64,000 bases of DNA from Alkaliphilus serpentinus (GCF_009017255.1 NZ_WBZB01000014.1:1-64000); one strand, 5' to 3'. Shown: positions 55,218 through 63,859, counted from the first letter of the stretch. Notes: generated from the letters alone by a model not told the origin. Made by a program: numbers and translations.

Positions 55218-55466
55218 ATGGACCCAATAAATGAAACCTGCCAGATAATTAAAGATAAAGGTTATAAAGGTATCACCATTGAAGCTTCAACTGGGAATAA
55301 CTGCTGAGGTACCTACATCACTCCAGTTTTAGTGATGGAGGTACCTTCGGAGAAGGACAATTATTATTTCTACAGTATAAATCCAATAGGAATTTATGTA
55401 GATAAGAGAATAGGCTACTCTAGTGAGTTACTATGGATTTTGCTTAAGGATTTTTTAAATGAATAA
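55218..55466 (+). CDS. Selenoprotein with CU motif (HesB/IscA-like small protein), UGA read as selenocysteine
   Basis: 82-residue frame with one in-frame TGA (55305-55307, residue 30) and a TAA end. GGAGGA lies 8 nt before ATG. The product reads GITIEASTGNNC-U-GTYITPVLVMEVPSEK, then NYYFYSINPIGIYVDKRIGYSSELLWILLKDFLNE; Cys29-Sec30-Gly31 sits at the position of the CxG loop in HesB/IscA-like folds. Coding flavour continues without break through the TGA, and a bacterial SECIS hairpin starts right after it. I recall a clostridial 'CC/Se motif' seleno/Cys protein group of this kind but cannot confirm membership. Redox or iron-sulfur handling is inferred. Confidence 0.8.
55308..55345 (+). promoter_or_regulatory. 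Bacterial SECIS element
   Basis: Directly after the UGA: 7-bp stem GGTACCT / AGGTACC, one A-G mismatch, 7-bp stem CATCACT / AGTGATG, and an 8-nt apical loop CCAGUUUU. The loop G-U lies at positions 22-23 counting the U of UGA as 1, close to the G23-U24 of E. coli fdhF. SelB binding is inferred. Confidence 0.85.
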
Positions 55467-55516
55467 AGGAATATTTTCCATGAGTAGGATACTTATAAAC
55501 TGGTAAATATAATTTT

Positions 55517-55617
55517 GTAGGGTACGTACCCGGTGGGACTAGGATTTTGTGTGGGTAGCTTTTTAAGATGCTCTGTGTAAATCGAAGGTGCCATCACAAT
55601 ACGTACCCTACTGATTT
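55517..55617 (+). ncRNA. Unassigned structured element
   Basis: Outer 11-12-bp stem GTAGGGTACGT / ACGTACCCTAC (55517-55527 and 55601-55611), inner pairing TTGTG / CACAA, and a T-rich end (TTTTTT 55615-55620), just before a DUF421 gene. The left arm also holds the self-palindrome GGGTACGTACCC. It may be an orphan riboswitch or leader RNA, or a short MITE. It matches no riboswitch class I know. Confidence 0.5.
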
Positions 55618-55638
55618 TTTATAAAGGAATGATTTTCT

Positions 55639-56087
55639 ATGATTATAAGCTTTAATACAGATTTGGTATGGAAGTCGTTACTTTTAGTAGCTTCTGGAAT
55701 GTTTTTACTTAGGGTTTCAGGAAGAAAATCCATTTCACAGATGACAATAGCTCAAACAATCATCATGATCTCAATAGGATCCATTATTATTCAACCAATA
55801 ATTGAAAAGAGTATAACCAGAACAGTTGTTGCAGCTACAATCTTTATACTATTCTTAATCCTTGTAGAATATTTACAAATGAAATTTAATTTCTTTGAAA
55901 ATCTTTTGATGGGGAAGGCCAGAGTTGTAATTCAAGATGGACAACTGGTTCCAGAAAATATGCGTAAAATGCGGTTTAGGTAGATCTAACAATCAGAAAG
56001 GGCTGGGATAAACCCTATAGCTCTCCAAGCCAACAGCTTTCTGAAGTTTATGATCAATCAAGGGATGTTATGAATGCAAGGGTATAG
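55639..56087 (+). pseudogene. DUF421 (YetF-like) membrane protein, frameshifted
   Basis: The first 114 codons (to 55983) encode the N-terminal part typical of DUF421: three helices, GRKSISQMTIAQTIIMISIGSIIIQP, and KARVVIQDGQLVPENMRKMRF. Family members continue for about 100 more residues with a soluble domain starting VDDL. Here translation stops at TAG after RFR, whereas the +2 frame continues VDLTIRKGWDKPYSS to 56087. The C-terminal domain is therefore lost or fragmented. No ribosome binding site better than AAAGGA. Confidence 0.6.
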
Positions 56088-56099
56088 GAAATAGTTAAG

Positions 56100-56120
56100 G
56101 AGTCCATTTGGACTCTTTTT
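56100..56120 (+). terminator. Intrinsic terminator
   Basis: GAGTCC-ATTT-GGACTC stem followed by TTTTTAAATT. Confidence 0.85.
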
Positions 56121-56187
56121 AAATTGATTTTTTTTTTATAAATGAAGTATGGTAATGTATAATTAGAATAAATTCGGGGGTGGTATG

Positions 56188-57441
56188 ATGTATTTAATTA
56201 GGGAGTTAAGGGAGAAGAAGGAGTTTGAAGATTTCTGCAATATTGTCGTTCATGCTTATCCAGGCTTCAAGATCGAGACGGAGGAACAAAGGAACAAATT
56301 TGTTGAGTATTCTATGAAGCTAAAGGAAGACAATGAAAACATTACTACATATGGTTTATTTAAGGATGAAATACTCATAGGTGGAATGAGATTTTTTAAC
56401 TTTTATATGAAGCTCCTTACACAACATATAAAAGTGGGAGGCTTGGGTCTGGTGGCGGTGGACTTCCTCCATAAAAAGGAGAAGATTGCCAAAGCTATTG
56501 TGGAGGGTTTTATTAATGAGTATAAATCTAAGGGTGTTAATATGGTTGCATTATATCCCTTTAGACCTGATTTCTATAAAAAGATGGGCTTTGGCTTTGG
56601 GGCAAGTATGCACCAATATAAAGTAAAGCCCTCAAATCTTCCAAAGGGGCCTTCCAAATCCAATGTTTTCTTTATTCATGAGGAGGAAGGGGATATGGTT
56701 CTTGAATGCTACAATAGGGCCTATAATGAAACCAATGGATTAATGGAAAAGGAATTGGAGGATTTTACAAAACTATTAAAAAGGCCCCGAACAAGTATCG
56801 TGGCATATAAAAGAAATGAAATGATTGATGGATATATCATTTATGAGGTTAAACCCCATGATGAGAACTTTTTAATTTCAGATATTATTGTCAGCCACAT
56901 GATCTATCACAGTCAAGAGGCCTTAATGGAGCTAATGACCTTTTTAAATAGCCAAAGTGATCAAATTAGACAAATCATCTTTAATCTACAGGACCCAAAT
57001 TTTAGGTTTATACTAGAGGATCCCACCAATGGCTCCAATAATGTGCTAGTGCCTGTACATCATGAAGGAAGTGTAGAGGGAACGGGAATAATGTATCGGG
57101 TAGTAGATATTGATGGAATATTTAAAGATTTAGCTAACCATAATTTTAATAATGTAGATTGTAAAATTAAGCTGATAATAAGAGATACCCTTGTAGCTTC
57201 CAATAATAAAAGTATTGTTGTGGAGTTTATTAAGGGTAAAGCAATGTTAAGGAATACTGGTGATTATGAGGTAGAGGTATCAATGGATATAGCCAATTTT
57301 TCTTCTTTACTCACGGCCTCAGTAGATTTTAAGAGTCTGTACAAGTATGGTAGAGCTACCTTGACTCATAAGGAATATTTAAATAAAGTCAATGAAATTT
57401 TTTACTTCCCTGATAAACCCATCTGTTTAACGATGTTTTAG
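56188..57441 (+). CDS. Eis-like GNAT acetyltransferase with SCP2-like C-terminal domain
   Basis: 417 residues in the order of enhanced-intracellular-survival-type acetyltransferases. First comes a GNAT domain (LGLVAVDFLHKKEKIAKAIVEGFI, YPFRPDFYKKMGFGF), then a second degenerate GNAT module, then a C-terminal SCP2-like domain (DYEVEVSMDIANFSSLLTASVDFKSLYKYGRA) ending at the free carboxyl terminus used as catalytic base (here TMF). Two ATGs adjoin; the second is better spaced from GGGGGTGG. Aminoglycoside or peptide acetylation is possible but unproven. Confidence 0.78.
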   Translation: MYLIRELREKKEFEDFCNIVVHAYPGFKIETEEQRNKFVEYSMKLKEDNENITTYGLFKDEILIGGMRFFNFYMKLLTQHIKVGGLGLVAVDFLHKKEKIAKAIVEGFINEYKSKGVNMVALYPFRPDFYKKMGFGFGASMHQYKVKPSNLPKGPSKSNVFFIHEEEGDMVLECYNRAYNETNGLMEKELEDFTKLLKRPRTSIVAYKRNEMIDGYIIYEVKPHDENFLISDIIVSHMIYHSQEALMELMTFLNSQSDQIRQIIFNLQDPNFRFILEDPTNGSNNVLVPVHHEGSVEGTGIMYRVVDIDGIFKDLANHNFNNVDCKIKLIIRDTLVASNNKSIVVEFIKGKAMLRNTGDYEVEVSMDIANFSSLLTASVDFKSLYKYGRATLTHKEYLNKVNEIFYFPDKPICLTMF

Positions 57442-57487
57442 TGATATATTTTAGATTTTTGGGGTATAAAATTATATTAAGAACAAA

Positions 57488-57515
57488 AACCTCTTCAATA
57501 GGAAGAGGTTTTTCT
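57488..57515 (+). terminator. Intrinsic terminator
   Basis: AACCTCTTC / GAAGAGGTT stem and TTTCTTTAAAA, just upstream of the GNAT-nitrilase gene. Confidence 0.88.
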
Positions 57516-57532
57516 TTAAAAAGGGAGTGTTG

Positions 57533-59080
57533 ATGATGTCGGATATCGATTTGACAAAGTTTGAAAAGAAATTAGTATTAAGAGAGATTCAGAAGGCGGA
57601 TATTGAAGATATCATAGCCTTGCAAAAAAATTGCTTTCCCAATATGAAACCATGGGAAAAACAACAGTTGGAAAGTCATATAAACATATTTCCTCAAGGA
57701 CAAATATGTATTGAATATGATGGTGAAATTATCGGATCTGCATCCAGTTTGGTTATTAATTTTGACGAGTATGATGATCAACATACCTGGGAAGAGATAA
57801 CAGATGGAGGATATATAACCAATCATGATCCAGAAGGCTATAATCTATACGGTATAGAGGTGATGGTTCATCCAAAGTTTCGGAACATGAAAATTGGAAG
57901 GAGATTATATGAGGCCCGCAAGGAGATTGCTCAAAGGCTTAATTTAAAAAGTATTATTATAGGGGGTAGAATACCCAATTATCATAAACATGCCCAAGAG
58001 CTAACTCCAGAGGAGTATGTAAAGGAGGTTGTAAATCATAATATTTATGATCCTATCATAACCTTCCAGAGGAGAAACGGCTTTATCTTAAAACGAATAA
58101 ATAAAAAGTATTTACCGGAAGATAAAGCATCCCTACAATATGCCACTCTAATGGAATGGTATAACATAGATTATCAACCCTCATCAAAAAGGCATTTTAA
58201 AACGGCTTTTCCCGTTAGAATATCGGTAATACAATATATGATGAAGGCGATATCCTCCTTTCAAGAATTTGCTAATCAATGTGAGTATTTTGTAGATGTG
58301 GCCTCCAATTATAAATCGGATTTTGTGGTTTTTCCAGAAATTTTTACTACTCAGCTGCTGTCCTTTTTAGATGAGAAAACCCCAAGCAGGGCAATACGAA
58401 GGTTAACGGATTTTACAGAGGATTACATAAAGATATTCACAGAATTCGCTGTTAAGTACAATGTAAATATAGTTGGTGGATCTCATTTTGTTGAAGAGAA
58501 GGACAAAATTTATAATATAGCCTATCTTTTTAGAAGGGATGGTACCATAGAAAAGCAGTATAAGCTTCACATAACCCCCAATGAGAAAAAATGGTGGGGG
58601 ATCTCTGAGGGTAATGAAATAAGAGTTTTCGATACTGACTGCGGTAAAGTAGCCATCCTTATCTGCTATGATATTGAATTCCCGGAGGTTTCTAGGATTG
58701 TAGCTGAAAAGGGTGCCAATATCATTTTTACTCCTTTCTGTACTGATGAAAGACAAGGTTATCTAAGGGTAAGATATTGTGCTCAGGCAAGGGCCATAGA
58801 AAATCAAATTTATACAGTAATTGCCGGAACCGTGGGAAATTTAACTCAGGTAGAAAATATGGACGTTCAATATGCTCAATCTGCAATATTTACACCATCA
58901 GACTTTTCCTTCCCCAGAGACGGAATTATGGGAGAGTGTAGCCCCAATATTGAGATGGTGGTAGTGGGAGACCTAGACTTAGAGATTCTAAGACGTTCAA
59001 GAAGGGCTGGAACAGTAACCCTTCTAAAGAATAGAAGAAAGGATTTATATGACATTGTTGAAAAGCCTACAAATTGTTAG
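57533..59080 (+). CDS. GNAT-carbon-nitrogen hydrolase fusion
   Basis: 515 residues. The N-terminal GNAT domain (about 10-205) carries VHPKFRNMKIGRRLYE. The C-terminal nitrilase-superfamily domain (about 220-510) has the catalytic triad Glu (VVFPEIFT), Lys (YKLHITPNE) and Cys (LICYDIEFPE). The same fusion is known from Bacillus YhcX-like proteins. The GNAT may acetylate what the amidase hydrolyses, but no substrate is indicated. Start chosen from ATG 57533 or 57536 after GGGAG. No partner genes adjoin. Confidence 0.88.
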   Translation: MMSDIDLTKFEKKLVLREIQKADIEDIIALQKNCFPNMKPWEKQQLESHINIFPQGQICIEYDGEIIGSASSLVINFDEYDDQHTWEEITDGGYITNHDPEGYNLYGIEVMVHPKFRNMKIGRRLYEARKEIAQRLNLKSIIIGGRIPNYHKHAQELTPEEYVKEVVNHNIYDPIITFQRRNGFILKRINKKYLPEDKASLQYATLMEWYNIDYQPSSKRHFKTAFPVRISVIQYMMKAISSFQEFANQCEYFVDVASNYKSDFVVFPEIFTTQLLSFLDEKTPSRAIRRLTDFTEDYIKIFTEFAVKYNVNIVGGSHFVEEKDKIYNIAYLFRRDGTIEKQYKLHITPNEKKWWGISEGNEIRVFDTDCGKVAILICYDIEFPEVSRIVAEKGANIIFTPFCTDERQGYLRVRYCAQARAIENQIYTVIAGTVGNLTQVENMDVQYAQSAIFTPSDFSFPRDGIMGECSPNIEMVVVGDLDLEILRRSRRAGTVTLLKNRRKDLYDIVEKPTNC

Positions 59081-59128
59081 GTGTGAGTCGAGATGCTAAC
59101 CACCTAGAGTAAACTTAAAAATCCATAA

Positions 59129-59269
59129 AGGGTTTATTCCGAAAAAGAAGTGAACTTAATTATTGCAGATTTTCATGATGATTTTTGTACCATAAGAAGG
59201 GAAATGGTGGCAAAAAAGATTTTTGAAAGAGATAGTGGCTTTTATAAAATACGATCAAGCACATTATAA
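59129..59269 (+). pseudogene. DUF2087 C-terminal fragment
   Basis: 46 codons preceded by a stop and lacking a start with a ribosome binding site. They read YSEKEVNLIIADFHDDFCTIRREMVAKKIFERDSGFYKI, which is the hallmark end of DUF2087 (EKEVN...F..D..T.RR.L...G...R..G.Y). The N-terminal part is gone. A perfect terminator follows at 59285-59310, as for a formerly complete gene. Confidence 0.65.
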
Positions 59270-59284
59270 ATTTTGTAAAACTTT

Positions 59285-59310
59285 AGCTGGCAGCTGGCCA
59301 GCTTTTTTCT
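59285..59310 (+). terminator. Intrinsic terminator
   Basis: AGCTGGC / GCCAGCT with a 5-nt loop and TTTTTTCTTTT after it. Confidence 0.85.
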
Positions 59311-59523
59311 TTTAGGATGGAAACATGTGGTATAACCCTGCATAATAGTAGACTAAGGGGGCATTAACAACCTGTTGAAGCAGGAGGTGATAATGGATTT
59401 TTTAGTTTGTTTCTAATTTCCTATTGATAAGATTGACGATAAATATTATGATAAACATGAGGAGATTTCCACTTAAAGAGGTGACATAAGGAATATAGTA
59501 AACAATAGGAAGGGAGCATCATG

Positions 59524-59970
59524 ATGAATATCTCTTTTTTTCTTACGCCTAAAAAAGATGTAGTTTGTGGATTGGTAACTTCAACTATGAGACAGATTAT
59601 TGAGAAAATGGAATATCACAGATATACGGCTATACCCTTATTAGATGAGGAAGGTAAATATGTTGGAACTATAACAGAGGGGGATTTACTCTGGAAGTTA
59701 AAGGCAGATAACTGCTATGATTCAAAAAAACTCGAGAATATATCCTTAAGGGATGTACCTAGACATATAACAAATGTTCCAGTATCCATAGAGGCAAACA
59801 TTGAGGATTTAATACTTGCATCAACTACTCAAAATTTCGTCCCTGTAGTGGATGATCAAGGAATATTTATAGGAATTATTAAAAGAAGTGACATAATTAC
59901 CTATTGCTATCAATTAATTGAAGGTCAAGGCTTGATGGGTAAAAAAACATCATTAAGGGCAGGGGCGTAA
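59524..59970 (+). CDS. CBS-domain pair protein
   Basis: 148 residues that are almost only two CBS motifs (MRQIIEKMEYHRYTAIPLLDEEGKYVGTITEGDLLW and IEANIEDLILASTTQNFVPVVDDQGIFIGIIKRSDII). Such stand-alone Bateman modules bind adenosine nucleotides and act as energy or second-messenger sensors. Two ATGs adjoin after GGGAG. Ended by a terminator; partner unknown. Confidence 0.87.
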   Translation: MNISFFLTPKKDVVCGLVTSTMRQIIEKMEYHRYTAIPLLDEEGKYVGTITEGDLLWKLKADNCYDSKKLENISLRDVPRHITNVPVSIEANIEDLILASTTQNFVPVVDDQGIFIGIIKRSDIITYCYQLIEGQGLMGKKTSLRAGA

Positions 59971-59988
59971 AAACCTCTGCTTTTTTGT
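59957..59988 (+). terminator. Intrinsic terminator
   Basis: GCAGGGG / CCTCTGC stem and TTTTTTG after the CBS gene. Confidence 0.88.
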
Positions 59989-60077
59989 TTCATAAATTCC
60001 TTTAAACTTTTCTCATTTATTAACGTATACATAGGTGAGATTAATATATTCAATAGAGGGTAGGGAAGGTGATCTTC

Positions 60078-61364
60078 GTGAAGGCGATGATTGAAGATAG
60101 AGAAAATATCATTCAGTGGCAGGCAGATCCTGAATTTGATATAGAAGACTTAAAGGAGATAAGCTTAAAATTATGGTGGCAATCAGTAACGGAATATCCA
60201 ACCTTTATAAAAAAAATATCCTTAAAGGATAAAAGGAACAATGAGAAAAGGGTTGAGGAATTTAGAAAAAAGTTAGAGAAACGACTAGAGGCTCTAACGG
60301 AAGAGAAAAAGAAAAATGAAGAATGGAGCAAGGAAATTATACAACTAATTAAAGAACTAGAAGTCTCCATAATAGGCTATGAAAATAGCTGTATTGACTT
60401 TTTTTCTCGAAGGGGCTATTCCGAGGTAACAGAGGACTTCCTTAACGCAGTTAAAGAATTTGATAATCGAATAAATCCCATGGATATATTTCAAGCTATA
60501 AGAAATGTATGGATTATGAATAGTATACAAATTCTTTTTGATCTAGAGGTTAGACTAACCCCTGCTATTTTTGGATATAGCATGTTGTACCCCTACAGCG
60601 ATAATTACCTAGATAATGAAGTCATAAAAAAAGAGGATAAGGTAGAGTTTAACAATCGGTTTCGACAGGTTTTAACAGGAGATAAGCTATGTGCCAATAA
60701 TGATCTTGAAGGATGTATCTTTAGGCTGGTAGAAAAAATTGAGGAGCAGTTTCCTAGACGTAGATTTGAAGGGGTTTATAATAGCCTGTTGGCCATTCAT
60801 ACCGGCCAAGAAAAAAGCCTTATTCAGCAGAAGAGTTTATCCCTTCCCTATGAAAGGGATATTATGGGTATTAGCTTCGAAAAGGGTGGTTCTTCCGTCC
60901 TTGCCGATGGTTATTTAGTCAAAGGAAGTCTCACAAGGGAAGAAGAAATCTTTACCTTTGCCTATGGAACCTTTCTTCAGATCATTGATGATTTACAGGA
61001 TGTAGAGGAGGATATGAAAAATGGTCATATGACCATCTTTTCTCAGGTAGCAGGGAAATGGCCCCTAGATCCTCTGGTAAATAAATTATTTTGGTATATA
61101 GAGAAGGTTCTGGGTTCCTTTTATATCAATGAAGGAAAAGATAAGGAAATGCTAAAGAATGTGATTAGAGAAAGCTGTAGGACTATGATTATGGAGGCAA
61201 TCTCCACGAATAAAAGGTTCTTTTCAAAAAAGTATCTCAAAGATATTGAAGAATATTCTATGCTAAGATTAACTTATTTTAGAAAACTAAAGAAGAAGTT
61301 TAGCAAAAGCTTTTCATCAAAGGATATAAACCATATATGTCAAGCCTTAGGCAATAACAGATAA
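60078..61364 (+). CDS. Putative class I isoprenoid-synthase-fold protein
   Basis: 428 residues, all-helical. Residues about 165-330 carry features of class I terpene/prenyl synthases: YPYSDNYLDNE resembles a first Asp-rich DxxxD motif and GTFLQIIDDLQDVEEDM resembles the second (QxxDDxxD). Preceded by a 100-residue charged coiled coil (KKLEKRLEALTEEKKKNEEW). GTG at 60078 is well spaced from AAGGTGA. Stands beside plsY (convergent), with no isoprenoid pathway gene near. Substrate unknown; assignment rests on the two motifs and helix content. Confidence 0.5.
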   Translation: MKAMIEDRENIIQWQADPEFDIEDLKEISLKLWWQSVTEYPTFIKKISLKDKRNNEKRVEEFRKKLEKRLEALTEEKKKNEEWSKEIIQLIKELEVSIIGYENSCIDFFSRRGYSEVTEDFLNAVKEFDNRINPMDIFQAIRNVWIMNSIQILFDLEVRLTPAIFGYSMLYPYSDNYLDNEVIKKEDKVEFNNRFRQVLTGDKLCANNDLEGCIFRLVEKIEEQFPRRRFEGVYNSLLAIHTGQEKSLIQQKSLSLPYERDIMGISFEKGGSSVLADGYLVKGSLTREEEIFTFAYGTFLQIIDDLQDVEEDMKNGHMTIFSQVAGKWPLDPLVNKLFWYIEKVLGSFYINEGKDKEMLKNVIRESCRTMIMEAISTNKRFFSKKYLKDIEEYSMLRLTYFRKLKKKFSKSFSSKDINHICQALGNNR

Positions 61365-61365
61365 A

Positions 61366-61989
61366 CTAGATTTTTTTAAAGGTTTTCCTTAGGCCTGTTT
61401 CTTTTCCTAGCCTAATTTTTTCTATATTAGGGATATGTTTATAGATGGACATACAAGCCAATAAGAGGGTTATAGTAACTACCCCTGCATCATATTTGTA
61501 GTATATTGCAGAAAAGAAAAAACTCAATACTAGAGCTATTGTTCCCAATGCTATATAATCGGTAAGGATTGTTACTACTAATATAGCCAGTATCCCAATT
61601 ATGGCAATTCTATAGTCCAGGGCAAGAAGAAGGCCCACCAAAGAGGCAGTACCTTTACCACCCTTAAACTCCATGTAAAAGGGATGATTGTGGCCCAGAA
61701 TAACAAAAAGTCCATTGAAAAGGAGAAAGAAGGGAAGCTGATCCCCTAGAACATCACTAAAAAGGCTTTTAATTAAAAATAGGGAAAAAAACCCCTTTCC
61801 AATATCAATTAAAGCTACTACAACTCCAAACTTCCATCCCAGCAATATTACTGCGTTTGATGCTCCGGAATTGCCACTGCCCCCCTTTCTGATATCAATG
61901 TTTTTGATTACTTTACCCAAAATATAGGCGGGCTGAAGGGAACCAATAAAATAGCCGCTGGCTATAGCAAATATAATGGCAGTTAACAT
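61366..61989 (-). CDS. plsY: Acyl-phosphate:glycerol-3-phosphate acyltransferase
   Basis: 207-residue integral membrane enzyme, first acylation step of phospholipid synthesis. PlsY signatures are visible: GYFIGSLQPAYILGK, RKGGSGNSGASNA and GHNHPFYMEFKGGKGTASLVG. Its stop lies 1 bp from the stop of the convergent isoprenoid-like gene. Ribosome binding site AAGGAAG. Confidence 0.92.
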   Translation of the reverse strand: MLTAIIFAIASGYFIGSLQPAYILGKVIKNIDIRKGGSGNSGASNAVILLGWKFGVVVALIDIGKGFFSLFLIKSLFSDVLGDQLPFFLLFNGLFVILGHNHPFYMEFKGGKGTASLVGLLLALDYRIAIIGILAILVVTILTDYIALGTIALVLSFFFSAIYYKYDAGVVTITLLLACMSIYKHIPNIEKIRLGKETGLRKTFKKI

Positions 61990-62088
61990 ATATGCTTCCT
62001 TCCTTCTACTTATTTAATAAAATTCTTATTAACATCTTTTCTTGATTATACTAAAATGGGAGTAGGATGTCGATACAATGGATAATCA

Positions 62089-62127
62089 AAAAGCAAGGAT
62101 AGGAGAGTATTCTTAATCCTTGCTTTT
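62089..62127. terminator. Bidirectional terminator
   Basis: AAAAGCAAGGAT / ATCCTTGCTTTT stem downstream of the second ABC-F gene. Confidence 0.85.
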
Positions 62128-62132
62128 GTAAA

Positions 62133-63689
62133 TCATACTATTTTAGTGGTCCAGTTTTCACAGTTCCATACATCCGATACAATGTCTATATAGAATTCAG
62201 GCTCATGACAAATTAATAAGATACTACCCTTATACTCCTTTAGTGCCCTTTTCAATTCATCCTTTGCATCCACATCTAAATGGTTGGTGGGCTCATCCAG
62301 TACAAGGAGATTGGTTTCTTTATTGATTAATTTACATAATCGCACCTTCGATTGCTCTCCACCACTTAAAACGACAACTTTACTTTCTATATGCTTGGTG
62401 GTTAAACCACATTTAGCTAAAGCCGCCCTTACTTGATATTGGGTATAGGATGGGAAGTCCTGCCAAACCTCTTCAATACAGGTTTTATAATTGGCCTCCG
62501 TAACCTCCTGCTGAAAATATCCGATGTGAAGATAGTCTCCAAGCTCTACCGAACCACCAAGACCAGTAATCTCACCTAAAATACTTCTTAGGAGGGTTGT
62601 TTTACCAAGACCATTGGCTCCTACCAATGCAATCTTTTGTCCCCTCTCCATAGTAAGGTTTAGGGGCTTAGATAAAGGCTCCTCATAACCGATTACAAGG
62701 TCCTTAGTCTGAAACACCAGCTTGCCAGATACCCTTGCTTCTTTAAAATTAAACTCTGGCTTCGGCTTTTCTTTAGCAAGCTCTATTACATCCATTTTAT
62801 CAAGCTTCTTTTGTCGAGACATGGCCATATTCCGGGTAGCCACTCTAGCTTTATTTCTAGCAACAAAATCCTTTAGCTCTTCAATTTCCTGCTGCTGTTT
62901 TCTATAGGCAGATTCCAACTGCTGCTTCTTAGCATCATAAACATTTAGAAAATTATCATAATCCCCCACATACCGATTAAGCTCTTGATTTTCCATGTGG
63001 TATATTAAGTTTATTACGCTGTTTAAGAAGGGTATGTCATGGGATATTAAAATAAAAGCATTTTCGTAGCCTTGAAGGTAACGCTTCAACCATTCAATAT
63101 GCTGCTCATCCAAGTAGTTGGTAGGCTCATCCAGTAATAGGATATCGGGTTTTTCCAATAGCAGCTTTGCCAGTAGTATTTTTGTTCTCTGACCACCACT
63201 TAGGTCGTGAACATCCTTTTCTAAGCCTATTTCATCCAGGCCTAGACCCTTTGCCACCTCTTCAACCTTAGCATCAATAACATAGAAATCATTATTTGTT
63301 AAGGTATCCTGAATAGTGCCCATATCCTCTAATAGAACCTCTAGCTCTTCTGGAGAGGCTTCAGCCATCCTTTCACAAATATGATTCATTTCAGCCTCCA
63401 TATCAAAGAGATATTTAAAGGCAGTTTTCAAGGCATCCCTAATGGTCATACCCTTTTCCAGACTGGTATGCTGATCTAAATAACCAACCCTTACATTCTT
63501 AGCCCATTCAATTTGACCCTCGTCTGGCTCAAACTTACCTGTAACAATGTTCATAAAGGTAGACTTTCCTTCGCCATTGGCACCAATGAGGCCAATATGC
63601 TCCCCCTTTAATAAACGAAAGGATACGTTATTAAAAATTGCTCTGTCACCAAAGCCATGACTCAAATTCTTTACAGTTAAAATACTCAT
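62133..63689 (-). CDS. ABC-F family ATPase
   Basis: 518 residues with two intact ABC domains: Walker A GANGEGKST and GANGLGKTT, signatures LSGGQRTKI and LSGGEQSKV, and Walker B LLLDEPTNYLD and LVLDEPTNHLD. A linker rich in Lys/Gln and Glu lies at about 235-305. ABC-F proteins act on ribosomes, as translation factors or antibiotic-resistance factors. No leader peptide or attenuator was seen upstream, so a housekeeping role is favoured. AAAGGAGA precedes ATG. Confidence 0.9.
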   Translation of the reverse strand: MSILTVKNLSHGFGDRAIFNNVSFRLLKGEHIGLIGANGEGKSTFMNIVTGKFEPDEGQIEWAKNVRVGYLDQHTSLEKGMTIRDALKTAFKYLFDMEAEMNHICERMAEASPEELEVLLEDMGTIQDTLTNNDFYVIDAKVEEVAKGLGLDEIGLEKDVHDLSGGQRTKILLAKLLLEKPDILLLDEPTNYLDEQHIEWLKRYLQGYENAFILISHDIPFLNSVINLIYHMENQELNRYVGDYDNFLNVYDAKKQQLESAYRKQQQEIEELKDFVARNKARVATRNMAMSRQKKLDKMDVIELAKEKPKPEFNFKEARVSGKLVFQTKDLVIGYEEPLSKPLNLTMERGQKIALVGANGLGKTTLLRSILGEITGLGGSVELGDYLHIGYFQQEVTEANYKTCIEEVWQDFPSYTQYQVRAALAKCGLTTKHIESKVVVLSGGEQSKVRLCKLINKETNLLVLDEPTNHLDVDAKDELKRALKEYKGSILLICHEPEFYIDIVSDVWNCENWTTKIV

Positions 63690-63859
63690 GTATATCTCCT
63701 TTCACCCGCTGTTTCCTATAAGAATCCTCTAAAAATCTATATAAAGCCCTTTGGCATAAAACACACACATAATAGATTATATATTAGATTTTAAAAGTAT
63801 GAAAGAGATATTTTATCGAGCAGTTAGGAAACTTATGGGGAAGAAAAGGATTCTCTTTA

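Larger units (their letters stand above)
59081..59523. other. Intergenic region with gene remnant
   Basis: Holds the DUF2087 fragment (59129-59269) and its terminator (59285-59310). It also contains a 7-codon frame MDFLVCF behind a perfect AGGAGGTGATA at about 59382-59414, with no further coding sense visible after it. Confidence 0.55.

Noticed and set aside
55218-55307. Stand-alone 29-aa peptide ending at TGA 55305
   Set aside because: Coding sense continues through the TGA to TAA 55466 with a SECIS hairpin, so Sec insertion explains it better.
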